From Symbiodinium natans (Eukaryota; Sar; Dinophyceae; Suessiales; Symbiodiniaceae), in the NCBI GenBank assembly GCA_905221605.1, contig CAJNDS010001391.1:684476-748475 (forward strand): 64,000 nucleotides of DNA. The letters are read 5' to 3'. Numbering within the stretch: the stretch's first letter is position 1; each line of letters begins with the position of its first letter. Both the position numbers and the translations under genes were made by a program. Below the pieces are notes generated by a model that was given only the letters and a program-made list of their open reading frames with translations, searched no databases and had not been told where the DNA came from. Positions 34,536 through 45,185 of the stretch are shown piece by piece.

Positions 34536-37015
34536 AGAAGCGCCACCGAAGAGATCGAGAAGGCCCCGGGTCTTTACAAAGCGCCCTTCATCGGTCCGAG
34601 GGAGGAACCAAGGCTCTCTGAACGTGGATGAAGAAAGAGGACTGGGAACTGGCCCCCCAAAAGCTGGAATCTGAGACGGGAGTCAACTTTTGCCCAATTG
34701 CCTCAGTCAGTGAACATGTCGAAGTGCACAGCCCTCCTGCGCGGGTAGGAGGAGCAGCTGCAGCAGCTGCCCTGCTTGGACTACGCGGCCTGGCACGCAA
34801 GACTTCCACGTCAGTTGGACTTCGTAAAAATCGACATAGCCTCACAGCACGTCCGGAACTCTTGTGTATAGGGTTTTTGTCGGCCGTTTGCTCGCATCGG
34901 GTCAAGCCACAGTCGTTCTGGCCATCCCCCACGTCTGGGCGCTCACCTGTTCAGGATGATTCGCTTGGCACCCTTCGTGTGGCTGAGCTGATGCAGAGAT
35001 ATTCTGTGGCTCCCAAGCCCTGCATATGCTGCATGTTGTGGTTACAGCATGAGATGGTTTTCAGGTGATCGAGGTTTGTGCCGCCCGAGCTTCAGTGAAT
35101 GGGCGCAGATTATGCGAGGCCCGGCAGCAAAACAGAGCAGCTGCAACCGTGATTTTTCCCTATGTTCCTGCACACTGCATCGGCTTTCAATCTGCTCGGA
35201 ACCCCGCGGCGCGACCGTTTGTCAGCATCTGTGGACGTTGACCATTGGACGCGACAGAAGCTGTCAACTATGGACTTGCAAAAGCCCAGGCCTTGCAAAC
35301 GCCACATATATGTAAAGACGCAGTGGCGCGCAAATGATTATTCAAGCTCATACCTCTCAAGTCTTTTCGCCGTAGAAGTGATGCAATGGGACTTTACCTG
35401 CGGTGGTTTACCCGAAGTCCAGGCCGGGGACAGTTGAACTGCTCACTGCTCACTGCTCGGGGTGATGGTCTCCAGCTTTCTGGCGGGTCGAGTCTAAAGC
35501 AACTCGAGGACAGTCATCAGAACTGAAAATCCCATCTCGCTTTACGGGTATCATGATGAATGTCATTCTTGAGGCAGACAATCATGCCGAGGCTCACTAG
35601 CTAGCCAGAATTCTTCTCGTTGCAAAGGTCCGTGCTCTCTACGACAGTTGAGTTGCAATCCGCACTTGGCCTGGAACTGCGCAATTCAAGGGTGCATGAA
35701 GATAGCGAGAAGTCCTTCTTGCGCGTTGGGGAAAAGCACCCTGGAAAGAAATGGCAGAAACGGAGCCTTGAAATCCAGCAGGAGCGGGATTGAGCGGCGT
35801 TCCCTGAGATTCTGGATCAACATGTCGTTCTTTCCTCCAGGACGTGCCTTCCAGAGCCGTGGCTTGGCACGAGGCCATGGTATCTGCTTTGCCTTTATAA
35901 AGTATACTGGAGTTTTGACAGCCCATTGGTTTGAGGCACAGTCCTGGAGCCACAAGCTGCAGGGCGGTCGTTGCAACTCCACGATGCGATGGAGGGGCCT
36001 CTTTCCCGGCTCACCAGCTTTGCTCACGCGTAGCTTCACCTTGCTTCCCCTTTCTGAGCGGAGACCTGTACTTTGGTCACCGTCGGTCGCGTGGTACATT
36101 TAAGCGGAAGTTTCCTCAATGTTTCCCATCTTTACTTGCACTTAAGCCCCAGATTCTGCCAACCTTGCCCGTGTTTGTGTCTCCTTTGATGCACTATCCT
36201 TACTCCACTCCTTTCTGGGCCTCCGCCGCGGGGTCAACAAGCCCAGGCTGGCTGCAGAAGTGGCGGGCTTGGAGGCGACCCTGCGAGCGCCAGCAACAAC
36301 GCAAGATTTCTGCCGCGCGTGATCGCTCGTGCTCTCTCGCTCTCTCTCGCTCTCTCTCTCTCTCTCTCCCTCCCTCCCTCTGTGTCTGTGTAGGAAAGGA
36401 GCAAATAAACAGTTGATGCACCCCATTGCTCGCAAATGCCATACTACTTGCGCAATCACATGCGACAGATGTCTGGCTAAAACATGTGGGAGGCCAAAGT
36501 TGGAAGAAGCCCCAGGCGACGGGCCGCAGCGCGTCCCTTGCCGAGAAGGCCGCAACAACAGAAGAACAGAGAACGAACACAAAGAGGAAGACAGATAATC
36601 ATAAGTTTGCATTGTTTCGGGCAGAAGTTGGTTGCGAGTTTCCTTGGGCATGGACCCAAACGGTTCTCGAAGCCAGCTTACGTTCTCACGCGTTGCTTCT
36701 GCATCTTCTGGGAAGGACTGGTCAGCTTCGCGAGGTGCCCGAGCGACAGGTGACAGTTTGGGAGGCCACTGCTGGGCCTTTCCACTTTTTTTGAGTGAGA
36801 GGAGTTTGTTGATGCAAATTGGACAGAGGACTCCCCTGCTCTCGCCCACGACCCCTCCCGGGGCATGCTGATTCAACAGCAGGAGCCAACTCGCTCATGT
36901 CGTTGTGTCGGGCGAGATGTGAACAGACTGAGGGTGGACTCAACTCTTTGCGTGTCTTTGTGGTCAGGAAGAGTGGCACAACAGGTGCTCTGTGCGTGCA
37001 TGGGGTGTGCGTGGG

Positions 37016-37055
<40 letters not shown>

Positions 37056-38165
37056 GTCTGTCTGTCTGTCTGTCTGTCATTGTGGGTGAAAGTGAAAGCA
37101 GCTCGGTGCGGCATGGCAGGTTAAGTCAGGATCGGGTGATGGAGTGGAGCGGCAGGCATTGTGAGGGAAGCGTGAGTGCTGCGCAGCCTTCAGCATCCTG
37201 AGCTGAGGCTGCGTGCTTTCAACTCAAAGTTGCAGCAGGCCCTTTCTGCCTTGCAAAGAAGGAGCACAAAACACCGAAAATGCACAAACATGCCTCACGC
37301 CATCTCCTTCCGAGGTCTTGCACCCGCCAGAGGCAGCGCCTCAAGAGGTGAAGCTCCCTTTGCCGCTCGTTCAGGTCACGCTCCCAGACTCCCCGCGGCA
37401 ATACCATCATCATCACCAGATAAGTCAGAGAGAAGTGTGTCTCAACCGACAAGAACACGTGCAAACTTGGTGTAGGGACTTCTTGTCAGCAGGATGTTTT
37501 CGACTCGCTTGCGGAAGACCCGCACGCCGAGATACAGGCTCGTGTAGAGGCAAAGAAGCAGGAATCGCTTGGGACTGAGCCTGAAACGAAGGGAAGAGCT
37601 GAGACCTGAGCTGTGCACCCCTTGCATGAGGTTGGCCCTCCAGACTTGCGGCTGCACGCAAAGTTGTGAGAATCCAAGCTTTGATGCAACATGCCTTGAC
37701 TTCGCGACCTTAGGATAGAGCTCATCTTCGCAGACCCGCCTCTCTCGCTACAGAAGGTCCTGATGTCTGGTTCGAGGTGGAAGCCCGTTGCTCTCGAGAT
37801 CTCCGGTGCGCCAGGCCATGAAGTTGACGGGCCCGATCCCGGTTCGAATTGCCAAGGCTGGCGAAGTTTTCCCATACTTTTATGCTTGGGACGAGAATTT
37901 TCCTCGCCGAGGTCGAAGCACCCTCGTGGCATGATGGGCCTCACACCGCCTCTTGCCGATCGGGTAGCGCAGTATAGAGCAATGCCAACATGAAATCTCA
38001 GAAGTTTTCTTCCCAGCAGCGGCTGCCGCTACCCCGAGAAATCCGAGAAAGACCATTCAGGTGTACTTCCACAGCGCAGACGACGCGAGGGCGAGACTCG
38101 AGCGCCGGCTGCGTCGAGCTGCTCCGGCGCCCCGACTCTTAAGGCATTTTCTCTCAGGATATACA

Positions 38166-38196
38166 TCTTTTTCTTGCATATATATATATATATAGA
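38166..38196 (+). repeat. (TA)n and poly-G tracts
   Basis: A short TA run at about 38178-38196 is followed closely by a G run at 38206-38214. Confidence 0.85.
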
Positions 38197-38972
38197 ATCT
38201 CTTTAGGGGGGGGGCTTTGATTTCGTTGCAGTTTTGTTTTTTTGCAGCTTGTGTCAAAGCCCGTTTAGACCGCCGCCCCCCAGGGCCTGAGGCTTGAGGT
38301 AGACCAACAAGCAAAACCCAATGTCGACTTTATGACCATTTGAGCAGATGCGCCTTCCAATCTTCCCATCAAGAATGGCCTCGATGCATCTCGATGTATG
38401 ATTGTTCGCGGGTTTGGTGTAGGAATGTTGCGAAGCTGCACAAGCGCCGGGTTCCGACAGCACTTCCTCCAGCACGTTTGAGCACCATTCTGTGTCTCAT
38501 CGAGGTGTTGGCTGCTGCAGTGGCACGGCGGCTGCTTCTCGGACATGTGCGAGCATTAACTTTCGTTTTCGCCTCGGACGTGGAGGATTTCACAGGCGCC
38601 CCGGATGTGTCCACTGAAAATTGTCACTTTGCAGGTCTCGGCGAATGCTCCAAGCACCCTTGACTCTGAGCAAGGTCGGCTTGTGGAGTACCTCTGAGGG
38701 TCTTGATCAAAGTTGGAAAATTTAGCACCTTGGCCCCCTTGCCTGTGAAGTGGCCGCCAGATGCCCCTCACGCCGTTACCCTGTGGCGGTCAAGAAGGCA
38801 AATGAGGACCTCACACAGACCGACACACCGGTTCGTTCATAGATGTTCGACGATGTCTCGCAAGTTGTTGGTGCAGCAGCTCTTGTTCACGTGTGTGGCG
38901 CTGAGGAGAAGAACGGTTCTAAGTGCAGTGAGGTGGCCATGGCTTCGTTAGACTGTCTGACCTGCTCTAAGA

Positions 38973-39005
38973 CTCTAAGACTCTAAGACTCTAAGACTCT
39001 AAGAG
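38973..39005 (+). repeat. 8-bp tandem repeat CTAAGACT
   Basis: About four copies of the 8-base unit in perfect tandem. Confidence 0.9.
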
Positions 39006-39745
39006 TGGACCAGTACAGGGCTTATTGTCAGATTCCGGCTGAGGTGAAGGATCTTTTGCTTGACTGCTGTAGCTGTGCGCAGATTTGCCACTCAAGGGTA
39101 ACGAGGATTCTTTATAGAGTTCAGCGGCCATGGTGCACGCTCCTGCCCCCCGACTGCACGATCAAGAGAAGAGTCCGTGTGAAGCACAGCAACAGCAAGA
39201 GTAGCGAGCGTCGAAATCCGCAAGGTGCCCCTTTTCCTCGCCTATGGCGATCGCCATGTGGAGGTGTTGAGTACCGCCGGCTATGATGGAATCCGCCGCC
39301 AGGCTCCGCTGCGCATAGCGTCTAAACCTGCAGACGTGACGAACGGCTTCAGTCGTGGCTGCAGTATAGATGCATGTATAGGTTGGCCCTTGCACGAGGC
39401 TGAGGAAGTTCTTTCCCTTCATCCTGAAGCATATGACCTGTGCGATGCACATGGCAAGGTGGGTCTTCTCTTGGAGTAAGATCGAGCGTGAAGGGGATAG
39501 CGTGGTGTTGCGTTTCCATATCGGGGGCTAACTCTAGGGCACCGGATGTTGCTGGATGTTTCTTGGAATCTTGCTGGCTCAGCAGGTTGAGGAAGAGACT
39601 TTCGAGCGCGCAGTGGCATGCGCCAAGGGCTTTTGCGTCTTGCAACTTCGCGGGGGACCTCAGGGTGAGCCCATCTCATCTTATATCAACTTCACTTTGT
39701 TGCTTGCACCATGTGGCTTCACGCCTCAGTTCGCTTGAGGCGAAA

Positions 39746-40739
39746 AGCCGGAGTGGAAGAAGATCAGAGAGCTCGAGACACGGCTCAACAAGCTGGAGCA
39801 GGTGCCTGCGAAGCCTGAGATGGAGGCTGGGCACAAGGTCATTGCTATGTTGACTTGCCTGGCTTGCCTTTCATTTCGTTGCCTTGCAGCTGCAAGGAGG
39901 CTGAGACTCGAACATGGCTCCGCATAGAGACCATGGAGAAGATGATACAGGACCTGGCGAAGAAGACTCAGGCCGATGCTTTGGATGCCAGAGTGGAAGC
40001 TCTTGAGAAGGAGATGACGGAGCAAAGCATTACAAACTCCGCGTTGAATGGGCACATGGAATGCGGCATTGCCACGGCACAGAGAGAGCTGAAATCCTTG
40101 AGGCAGCACATGTCTGACCAATTGAAGAGTCTCGATGAACGGCTGCTAGAAGCAACTCATCAGGGATGTGGTCCGCTTAGCCCGCTTAGCCCGCTAGTTG
40201 AGAAGCTGGAGCGGGTGGAGACTGAGCTGGCAGAGCAGAGCATCACAAGCTCCGCAGTCAACGGTCACCTTGAGCATGGCCTGGCCACTGCTCAGAAAGA
40301 GCTCCAGGGCTTGAGGGAGTTTACTTCAGACCAGCTTGGAAGCCTTGATGGAAGGCTGTTGAGCGTGTCTGAGTCACTCCAAAGACTTGAGGCTACGTTG
40401 GATGAGCAAGCTGTGACCAACTCAGCCTTAAATGGCCACTTGGAGTGCGGTGTAGCCACATCCAGGAAGGAGCTGGAGTCTTTGCGAGTTTATGCTGCAG
40501 ACCAGTTGAAGTTCCTGAACGAGCGCTTGGACGAGGTTCAAGCCTCTGGCAAGATACCAGCTGAGATTGGAACCCAATGGTCAGACGGCTTCACCACACA
40601 CATTCTGAAGACGAAGTCGAATCAGTCAAGCCTGAAATCCTTGCAGTTGGGTGCCCCGCTGGCCAGAGTCAATCCAGTCGACCGCCTTCTTCATCTTCAT
40701 GCATCGAAGTCTGTGCCGTCATTGCCAGCGATTCGCTGA
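39746..40739 (+). CDS. Coiled-coil protein with three degenerate internal repeats
   Basis: Exon 39746-39837 (EWKKIRELETRLNKLEQVPA and onward) joins by a 59-base GT-AG intron to 39897-40739 in phase; upstream exons are likely. The second exon is one long coiled coil built of three repeats of about 60 residues. Each carries EQSITNSALNGHMECG or a variant (EQSITSSAVNGHLEHG, EQAVTNSALNGHLECG), then AxxELxxLRxxxxDQLxxLxERL. Leu and hydrophobic residues keep heptad spacing. A Ser/Lys-rich tail follows and ends at TGA 40737-40739. No enzyme domain is present, and a structural or scaffold role is the most that can be said. I do not recognise the family. Confidence 0.6.
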
Positions 40740-41078
40740 TCACCGTGGCACCGATGTCTCACCCTGGGATTCACTCTGTACTGCATCTCTTCAATGCACA
40801 TGAAGGACTCACTTAGAGACTTGACAGCATCGCTCCTTGCCGATCAAAAAAGGGCACACCCCAAGTGCATCCGGTTGGTCGGCGGTTGAGCCCGGCCCTG
40901 AGTGGCATCTTGCATGCTGCGTTGGCCAGGTCCTGGACAACGTCCATGCACTTCTAATGGCGCTGTGCGGAATCCAAGAAAAGAGTGGAACGCCTCAGCT
41001 GCCTAAGCTCTTGCGACGTGCCTCAAGCTACATGTGCCTGCGCTGGTCAGGGGAATCTCATGTCTTCACTGCAGTTGC
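40740..41078. other. Gap before the 463-bp array
   Basis: Short open frames only. A segment near 40905-41035 (WHLACCVGQVLDNVHALLMA) could be an exon leading into the first array copy. Confidence 0.3.
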
Positions 41079-41174
41079 GGTTGCTCTTGTACTGTCGGCC
41101 GCCCCTTACTGCTGCTGATTGAGCTCAAGCCCAAAGACAAGTACGTTCTACAACAGGCCTTCATTCCATCCGGA

Positions 41175-41417
41175 ATGTCACGTTCTATCTTCATGTTCGC
41201 TTGGCTGGCTGCCACTGTGGCTGCCGCGACCAAGACCATCGGCACCGAGGCTGCAGAGGACTACTGGCAAGGAGATGTGTGGCAAGATGTTCAGCTGATT
41301 TTCTCCTTCATGTTGGGCATTCTCTTTGTACGGTCCGCAGAAACAATCTTTGACGATCCACAAGCTGCAGACAACCGACGATTGAAGAAACTGGAGCTCT
41401 ACCCCCTGCTGGCCTAG
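41175..41417 (+). CDS. Small membrane protein, array copy 1
   Basis: Eighty residues from ATG 41175, starting MSRSIFMFAWLAATVAAATK, a hydrophobic segment or signal-like helix. An acidic amphipathic part (TEAAEDYWQGDVWQDV) follows, then a second hydrophobic helix LIFSFMLGILFV and a polar tail ending LKKLELYPLLA. The frame is open further upstream through LLLLIELKPKDKYVLQQAF, so the true start may lie earlier or in another exon. Two membrane helices are predicted by eye. Family unknown. Confidence 0.55.
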   Translation: MSRSIFMFAWLAATVAAATKTIGTEAAEDYWQGDVWQDVQLIFSFMLGILFVRSAETIFDDPQAADNRRLKKLELYPLLA

Positions 41418-41637
41418 ACGCCCAACTTGACAGCTTCGAAACAGGTCTGTGCTCAGCGAGCTCCGCAAAAAGATGTGTGGTGTTGCTTTTCTTCAGTTTT
41501 GTGCTGCTCTCTGGTAGATATCCTGGCCTGCGTGCTTAGGTGGTTGCTCTTGTACTGTTGGCCGCCCCTTACTGCTGCTGATTGAGCTCAAGCCCAAAGA
41601 CAAGTACGTTCTACAACAGGCCTTCATTCCATCCGGA

Positions 41638-41880
41638 ATGTCACGTTCTATCTTCATGTTCGCTTGGCTGGCTGCCACTGTGGCTGCCGCGACCAAGACC
41701 ATCGGCACCGAGGCTGCAGAGGACTACTGGCAAGGAGATGTGTGGCAAGATGTTCAGCTGATTTTCTCCTTCATGTTGGGCATTCTCTTTGTACGGTCCG
41801 CAGAAACAATCTTTGACGATCCACAAGCTGCAGACAACCGACGATTGAAGAAACTGGAGCTCTACCCCCTGCTGGCCTAG
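41638..41880 (+). CDS. Small membrane protein, array copy 2
   Basis: The protein is identical to copy 1, with the same hydrophobic helices and stop. The sequence between the stop of copy 1 and this ATG is 220 bases and contains possible acceptors (CTTCAG, CTTAG). Either each unit is a tiny separate gene of a tandem family, or the units are duplicated exons; the in-frame TAG ending each unit favours separate genes. Confidence 0.55.
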   Translation: MSRSIFMFAWLAATVAAATKTIGTEAAEDYWQGDVWQDVQLIFSFMLGILFVRSAETIFDDPQAADNRRLKKLELYPLLA

Positions 41881-42100
41881 ACGCCCAACTTGACAGCTTC
41901 GAAACAGGTCTGTGCTCAGCGAGCTCCGCAAAAAGATGTGTGGTGTTGCTTTTCTTCAGTTTTGTGCTGCTCTCTGGTAGATATCCTGGCCTGCGTGCTT
42001 AGGTGGTTGCTCTTGTACTGTTGGCCGCCCCTTACTGCTGCTGATTGAGCTCAAGCCCAAAGACAAGTACGTTCTACAACAGGCCTTCATTCCATCCGGA

Positions 42101-42343
42101 ATGTCACGTTCTATCTTCATGTTCGCTTGGCTGGCTGCCACTGTGGCTGCCGCGACCAAGACCATCGGCACCGAGGCTGCAGAGGACTACTGGCAAGGAG
42201 ATGTGTGGCAAGATGTTCAGCTGATTTTCTCCTTCATGTTGGGCATTCTCTTTGTACGGTCCGCAGAAACAATCTTTGACGATCCACAAGCTGCAGACAA
42301 CCGACGATTGAAGAAGCTGGAGCTCTACCCCCTGCTGGCCTAG
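42101..42343 (+). CDS. Small membrane protein, array copy 3
   Basis: Same 80 residues as the other copies, with one silent A-to-G change in the LKKLEL codons. Downstream sequence is unrelated to the other units, marking the array edge. Confidence 0.55.
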   Translation: MSRSIFMFAWLAATVAAATKTIGTEAAEDYWQGDVWQDVQLIFSFMLGILFVRSAETIFDDPQAADNRRLKKLELYPLLA

Positions 42344-42345
42344 AT

Positions 42346-42702
42346 GCCTCGTGTACTGTATAAAGACGAGATCATCGTCGAGCTTTCAGATCTGTGGAGG
42401 CGAAGGTGGGAAGTAGCTCCATGTGTAGTGCTGGAAACGAGCTCGGAGGTTGTCTGAGACAGCCGGGACAGCGGCGCTCTTTGAGGCCTCTCAGAAACAG
42501 AGATTGCGCCTTTTGGAAATGGACGCAAGTAGATTCGCAGGATGATTTGGTGCGTAACGTGCAAGCAGGAAAGGTGCTGTCGTATGGGAAAAGTCAGAGT
42601 CGGATGGCACGTGTTGCACCTATTGCACTTGCCCCTCCGGCTGCTCTGTCCCTGCATGCCCTTGCTACGTTGGGCCCAGGAAGAGCAGCATAGCATCGCC
42701 CA
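42346..42702. other. Gap upstream of NAMPT
   Basis: No exon recognised. It probably holds promoter and 5' untranslated sequence of the next gene. Confidence 0.4.
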
Positions 42703-45185
42703 ATGAGCGTAGGCGCCATGGATCTCCAGCCGATCTCAGAGAGTTTGCAGCAGCTGGCCGTGGATGGCGCGGTGGAAATTGAGCGTTTGAAGCAAGTCCT
42801 CCTGAAGATTGGAATGAACGGCTCAGATGCAGATTCTGTGTTGCAGCTCTGTCAGAGCGACGGCAAGGTCCAGATCTCAGAGTTCATGGCTTGGCTCTCC
42901 GCAAAGCAGAGTCAGCCAAAGCACCAGTGCGTGGCATGGAACGACAACTTGATCTTGGCCACTGACAGTTACAAGTTCAGCCACTGGAAGCAGTACCCCC
43001 CAGGTACAGAGTACGTGTGGCTTGGCTGAGAAGGTAGGCTTCCTGCAGAGTGTTGGAAAACAATGCTTAGTCCCGCACGATGAAACCCCCCATGTTTCTT
43101 CTTACGTTTCTCTGCAGGTATAGCTACTTTGAGAGCCGCGGCTGCGACCGCGGGTGGGACAACGTTGTGTTTTTTGGCCTGCAATACTTCTTGAAGCGCT
43201 ATCTTCTTGGGACAGTGATCACGCGGGAGAAAATCGATGAAGCGGCTGCCCTTTGCTCGGAGCATTTCAACGGAGAAGGCTTGTTCTACAAGGAAGGCTT
43301 CGAGTACATTCTGGAGAAGCACGGAGGCAAGCTGCCGATATCTATCAAAGCCATACCCGAAGGGATGGTCATGCCCACGCGTACGGCTCTTTTCACAATG
43401 GTGAACACAGACCCGAAGTGCTTCTGGTTGACCAACTTTCTTGAGACTCTGTTGGTTCAGGTGTGGTACCCGATGACTGTTTGCACGAACAGCCGGTACC
43501 AAAAGCTGTCGATCCACCAGGAACTAGAAGCCACTGGCAATGATTTCTGGGCCATTCCTGGAGGCTCTGCCTTCAAGTTGCATGACTTCGGCTTCCGTGG
43601 CGTCTCGTCTGTGGAGTCTGCGGCGCTTGGAGGAGCAGCACACTTGGTCAACTTTCTTGGGACAGACACGGTGGCAGCTTTGCTTTGCACAAAGAAGTAC
43701 TACCACGCCAAGAAAGCCGCAGGCTTTTCCATCCCAGCATCTGAGCACTCTACCATCACCTCTTGGGGTGTGGAGGGTGAAGTTGATGCCATGAAGAACA
43801 TGTTGTCACAATATCCACAAGGTTTGGTGGCATGTGTCAGTGATTCCTTCGATGTCTTCAAAGCGTGTCGTGACTATTGGGGATCCAGCCTCAAGGACAT
43901 GATCAAGGGCCGCATTTCAGGGGATCGTTGGGGTCGGCTGGTGGTGCGTCCTGACAGCGGCGATCCCACCGAGACGTGCGTGCAGATTTTGTCCATACTC
44001 TGCGAGCAGTTCAAAGAGGATGTCGCTGTCACCAATGTGTGGGCCTCAATCCATTCTGTGAGTTTTTGTGAGCCTTAAGGCCTCGTGGCCAAGCGGCCGA
44101 GGACCCTCTAGCTCTGGAAGACAGTTGGAGGGTTGGGGAGGCCAGGGAAGGGGGTGAGCCGAGGCAAGGACAGGGGGGGGGGTGTGGGGTGGAGAGGGGC
44201 TGTTGGTTTTTGAAGGGGAGAATATCTGCTGTATGCTACCCTGGCACCAAGCACCAACGGCTCGACGAAGCCTTGTTGTTTTGTCAAATATTCACTGTCA
44301 CTTAGACTGGCCACAAGCTGCTGCCACCCTATCTCCGCGTCATCCAAGGCGCAGTTGGGAAGTAGACGAACTGCATGTTCCTTGAGCTGTCAAAATCTAT
44401 CTGTCACACCCTCAGGTGACGGTGTGGACTTCGAATCTGTACCGAAGATTCTCGGCGCGCTCAAAGATGCCGGCTTTGCCGCAGACAACATGGTTTTCGG
44501 CAGTGGCGGTGCTCTGCTGCAGAAGCTGAACCGCGACACCTTCAAATGTGCTTTCAAGTGCTCTGAAATCACCGTGAATGGAACGCCGCGCGACGTTTTC
44601 AAGGCCTGAATAACGAAACATCACTGATCAGGCAATATGTCGAATATGTCTGTCCACCAACCATACCACAGATTCGCAAAGTCCAAAGCAGTCGAGGACC
44701 CCATCACCGACAAGGGCAAGGCCTCGAAGAAGGGGCGCCTCACCGTCCAGCGCGCGGCAGACACAACAGGCAACGAAGAGGCCAGACTGATCGTTGAGAT
44801 CTAGTCATTTAATTGCAGAGTCAATCTAGAGCCTTACACAGATGTCCTTTGAGATGTCTAGGGCCTCACTGTGCCAACTCAGATGTTCTGGTCAGGACAA
44901 GTACAGGCCACGGAAGGATGAGAACGGCACACCGGGAGGAGAGGGATTCCTTCACTACACGGCCGATGGACAATATGTCACTGTGGCCAGTGGTAAGGGC
45001 GACCCCACCAAGGACGGGCAGAGCCAACAACCAATGGTCAGAATCTGCATTCAGAGATGAACCGTTGGCTTTGCCGGCAGGATTTGCTTGTCGAGGTGTT
45101 TCGCGATGGACTCAGCAGTTTGCCCAAGCATCCTGAGCCCTGCTCAACATGCGCAGTAGAAGCAAAAGAAGCTTCAGAAACGTGA
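42703..45185 (+). CDS. NAMPT: Nicotinamide phosphoribosyltransferase with EF-hand-like N-terminal extension, seven exons
   Basis: Exons 42703-43016, 43118-44036, 44306-44348, 44416-44603, 44697-44753, 44896-45021 and 45081-45185 join in phase to 583 residues. The first two introns are GT-AG and the next three GC-AG; the last boundary is ambiguous. The enzyme makes NMN from nicotinamide and PRPP, the key NAD salvage step. Visible: ATDSYKFSHWKQYPPGTEY, LHDFGFRGVSS (near residue 259), ASEHSTITSWG (near 313, substrate His), VVRPDSGDPTETC (near 380), LLPPYLRVIQGDGVD, FGSGGALLQKL, KASKKGRLTV and GQ|DLLVEVFRDG. The unusual part is residues 1 to about 75, where VDGAVEIERLKQVLLKIG and SDGKVQISEFMAWL look like a paired EF-hand with shortened loops that probably no longer bind calcium. 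The extreme C-terminus is uncertain. Confidence 0.93.

Larger units (their letters stand above)
34536..39745 (+). other. Region of scattered coding-like segments, genes not resolved
   Basis: Several + strand segments have gene-like composition but no family or joins. They are: MKKEDWELAPQKLESETGVN (34628-34690); VNKPRLAAEVAGLEATLRA (about 36233-36310); DVFDSLAEDPHAEIQARVEA (about 37492-37590); IPVRIAKAGEVFPYFYAWDE (about 37838-37900); RALTFVFASDVEDFTGAPDV (about 38550-38610); MFDDVSQVVGAAALVHVCGA (about 38842-38915); KVPLFLAYGDRHVEVLSTAG (about 39220-39285); and VEEETFERAVACAKGFCVLQ (about 39586-39655). The last ones may be 5' exons of the coiled-coil gene. A (CT)n tract lies near 36328-36380 and a GT/CTGT tract at 37017-37080. 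Confidence 0.35.
41079..42345 (+). repeat. Tandem array: two complete and one truncated copy of a 463-bp unit
   Basis: Units start at 41079, 41542 and 42005, a strict 463-base spacing. Copies are almost identical across coding and non-coding parts: copy 1 differs from copy 2 at one base upstream of the ORF, and copy 3 has a G for A near its end. The third copy loses similarity right at the stop codon. Each unit carries one 80-residue frame. Confidence 0.95.

Noticed and set aside
37820-37860. GGTTCGAAT resembling a tRNA T loop
   Set aside because: No matching stems or A box; the sequence sits in a coding-like frame (IPVRIAKAGEV).
41175-42343. Array units as consecutive exons of one repetitive protein
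   Set aside because: Each unit ends with an in-frame TAG and the end and start phases do not match with any GC or GT donor tested, so separate small genes fit better.
44080-44160. A-box-like TGGCCAAGCGG suggesting a tRNA-Ser/Leu
   Set aside because: No B box downstream and no cloverleaf; it lies inside a NAMPT intron.
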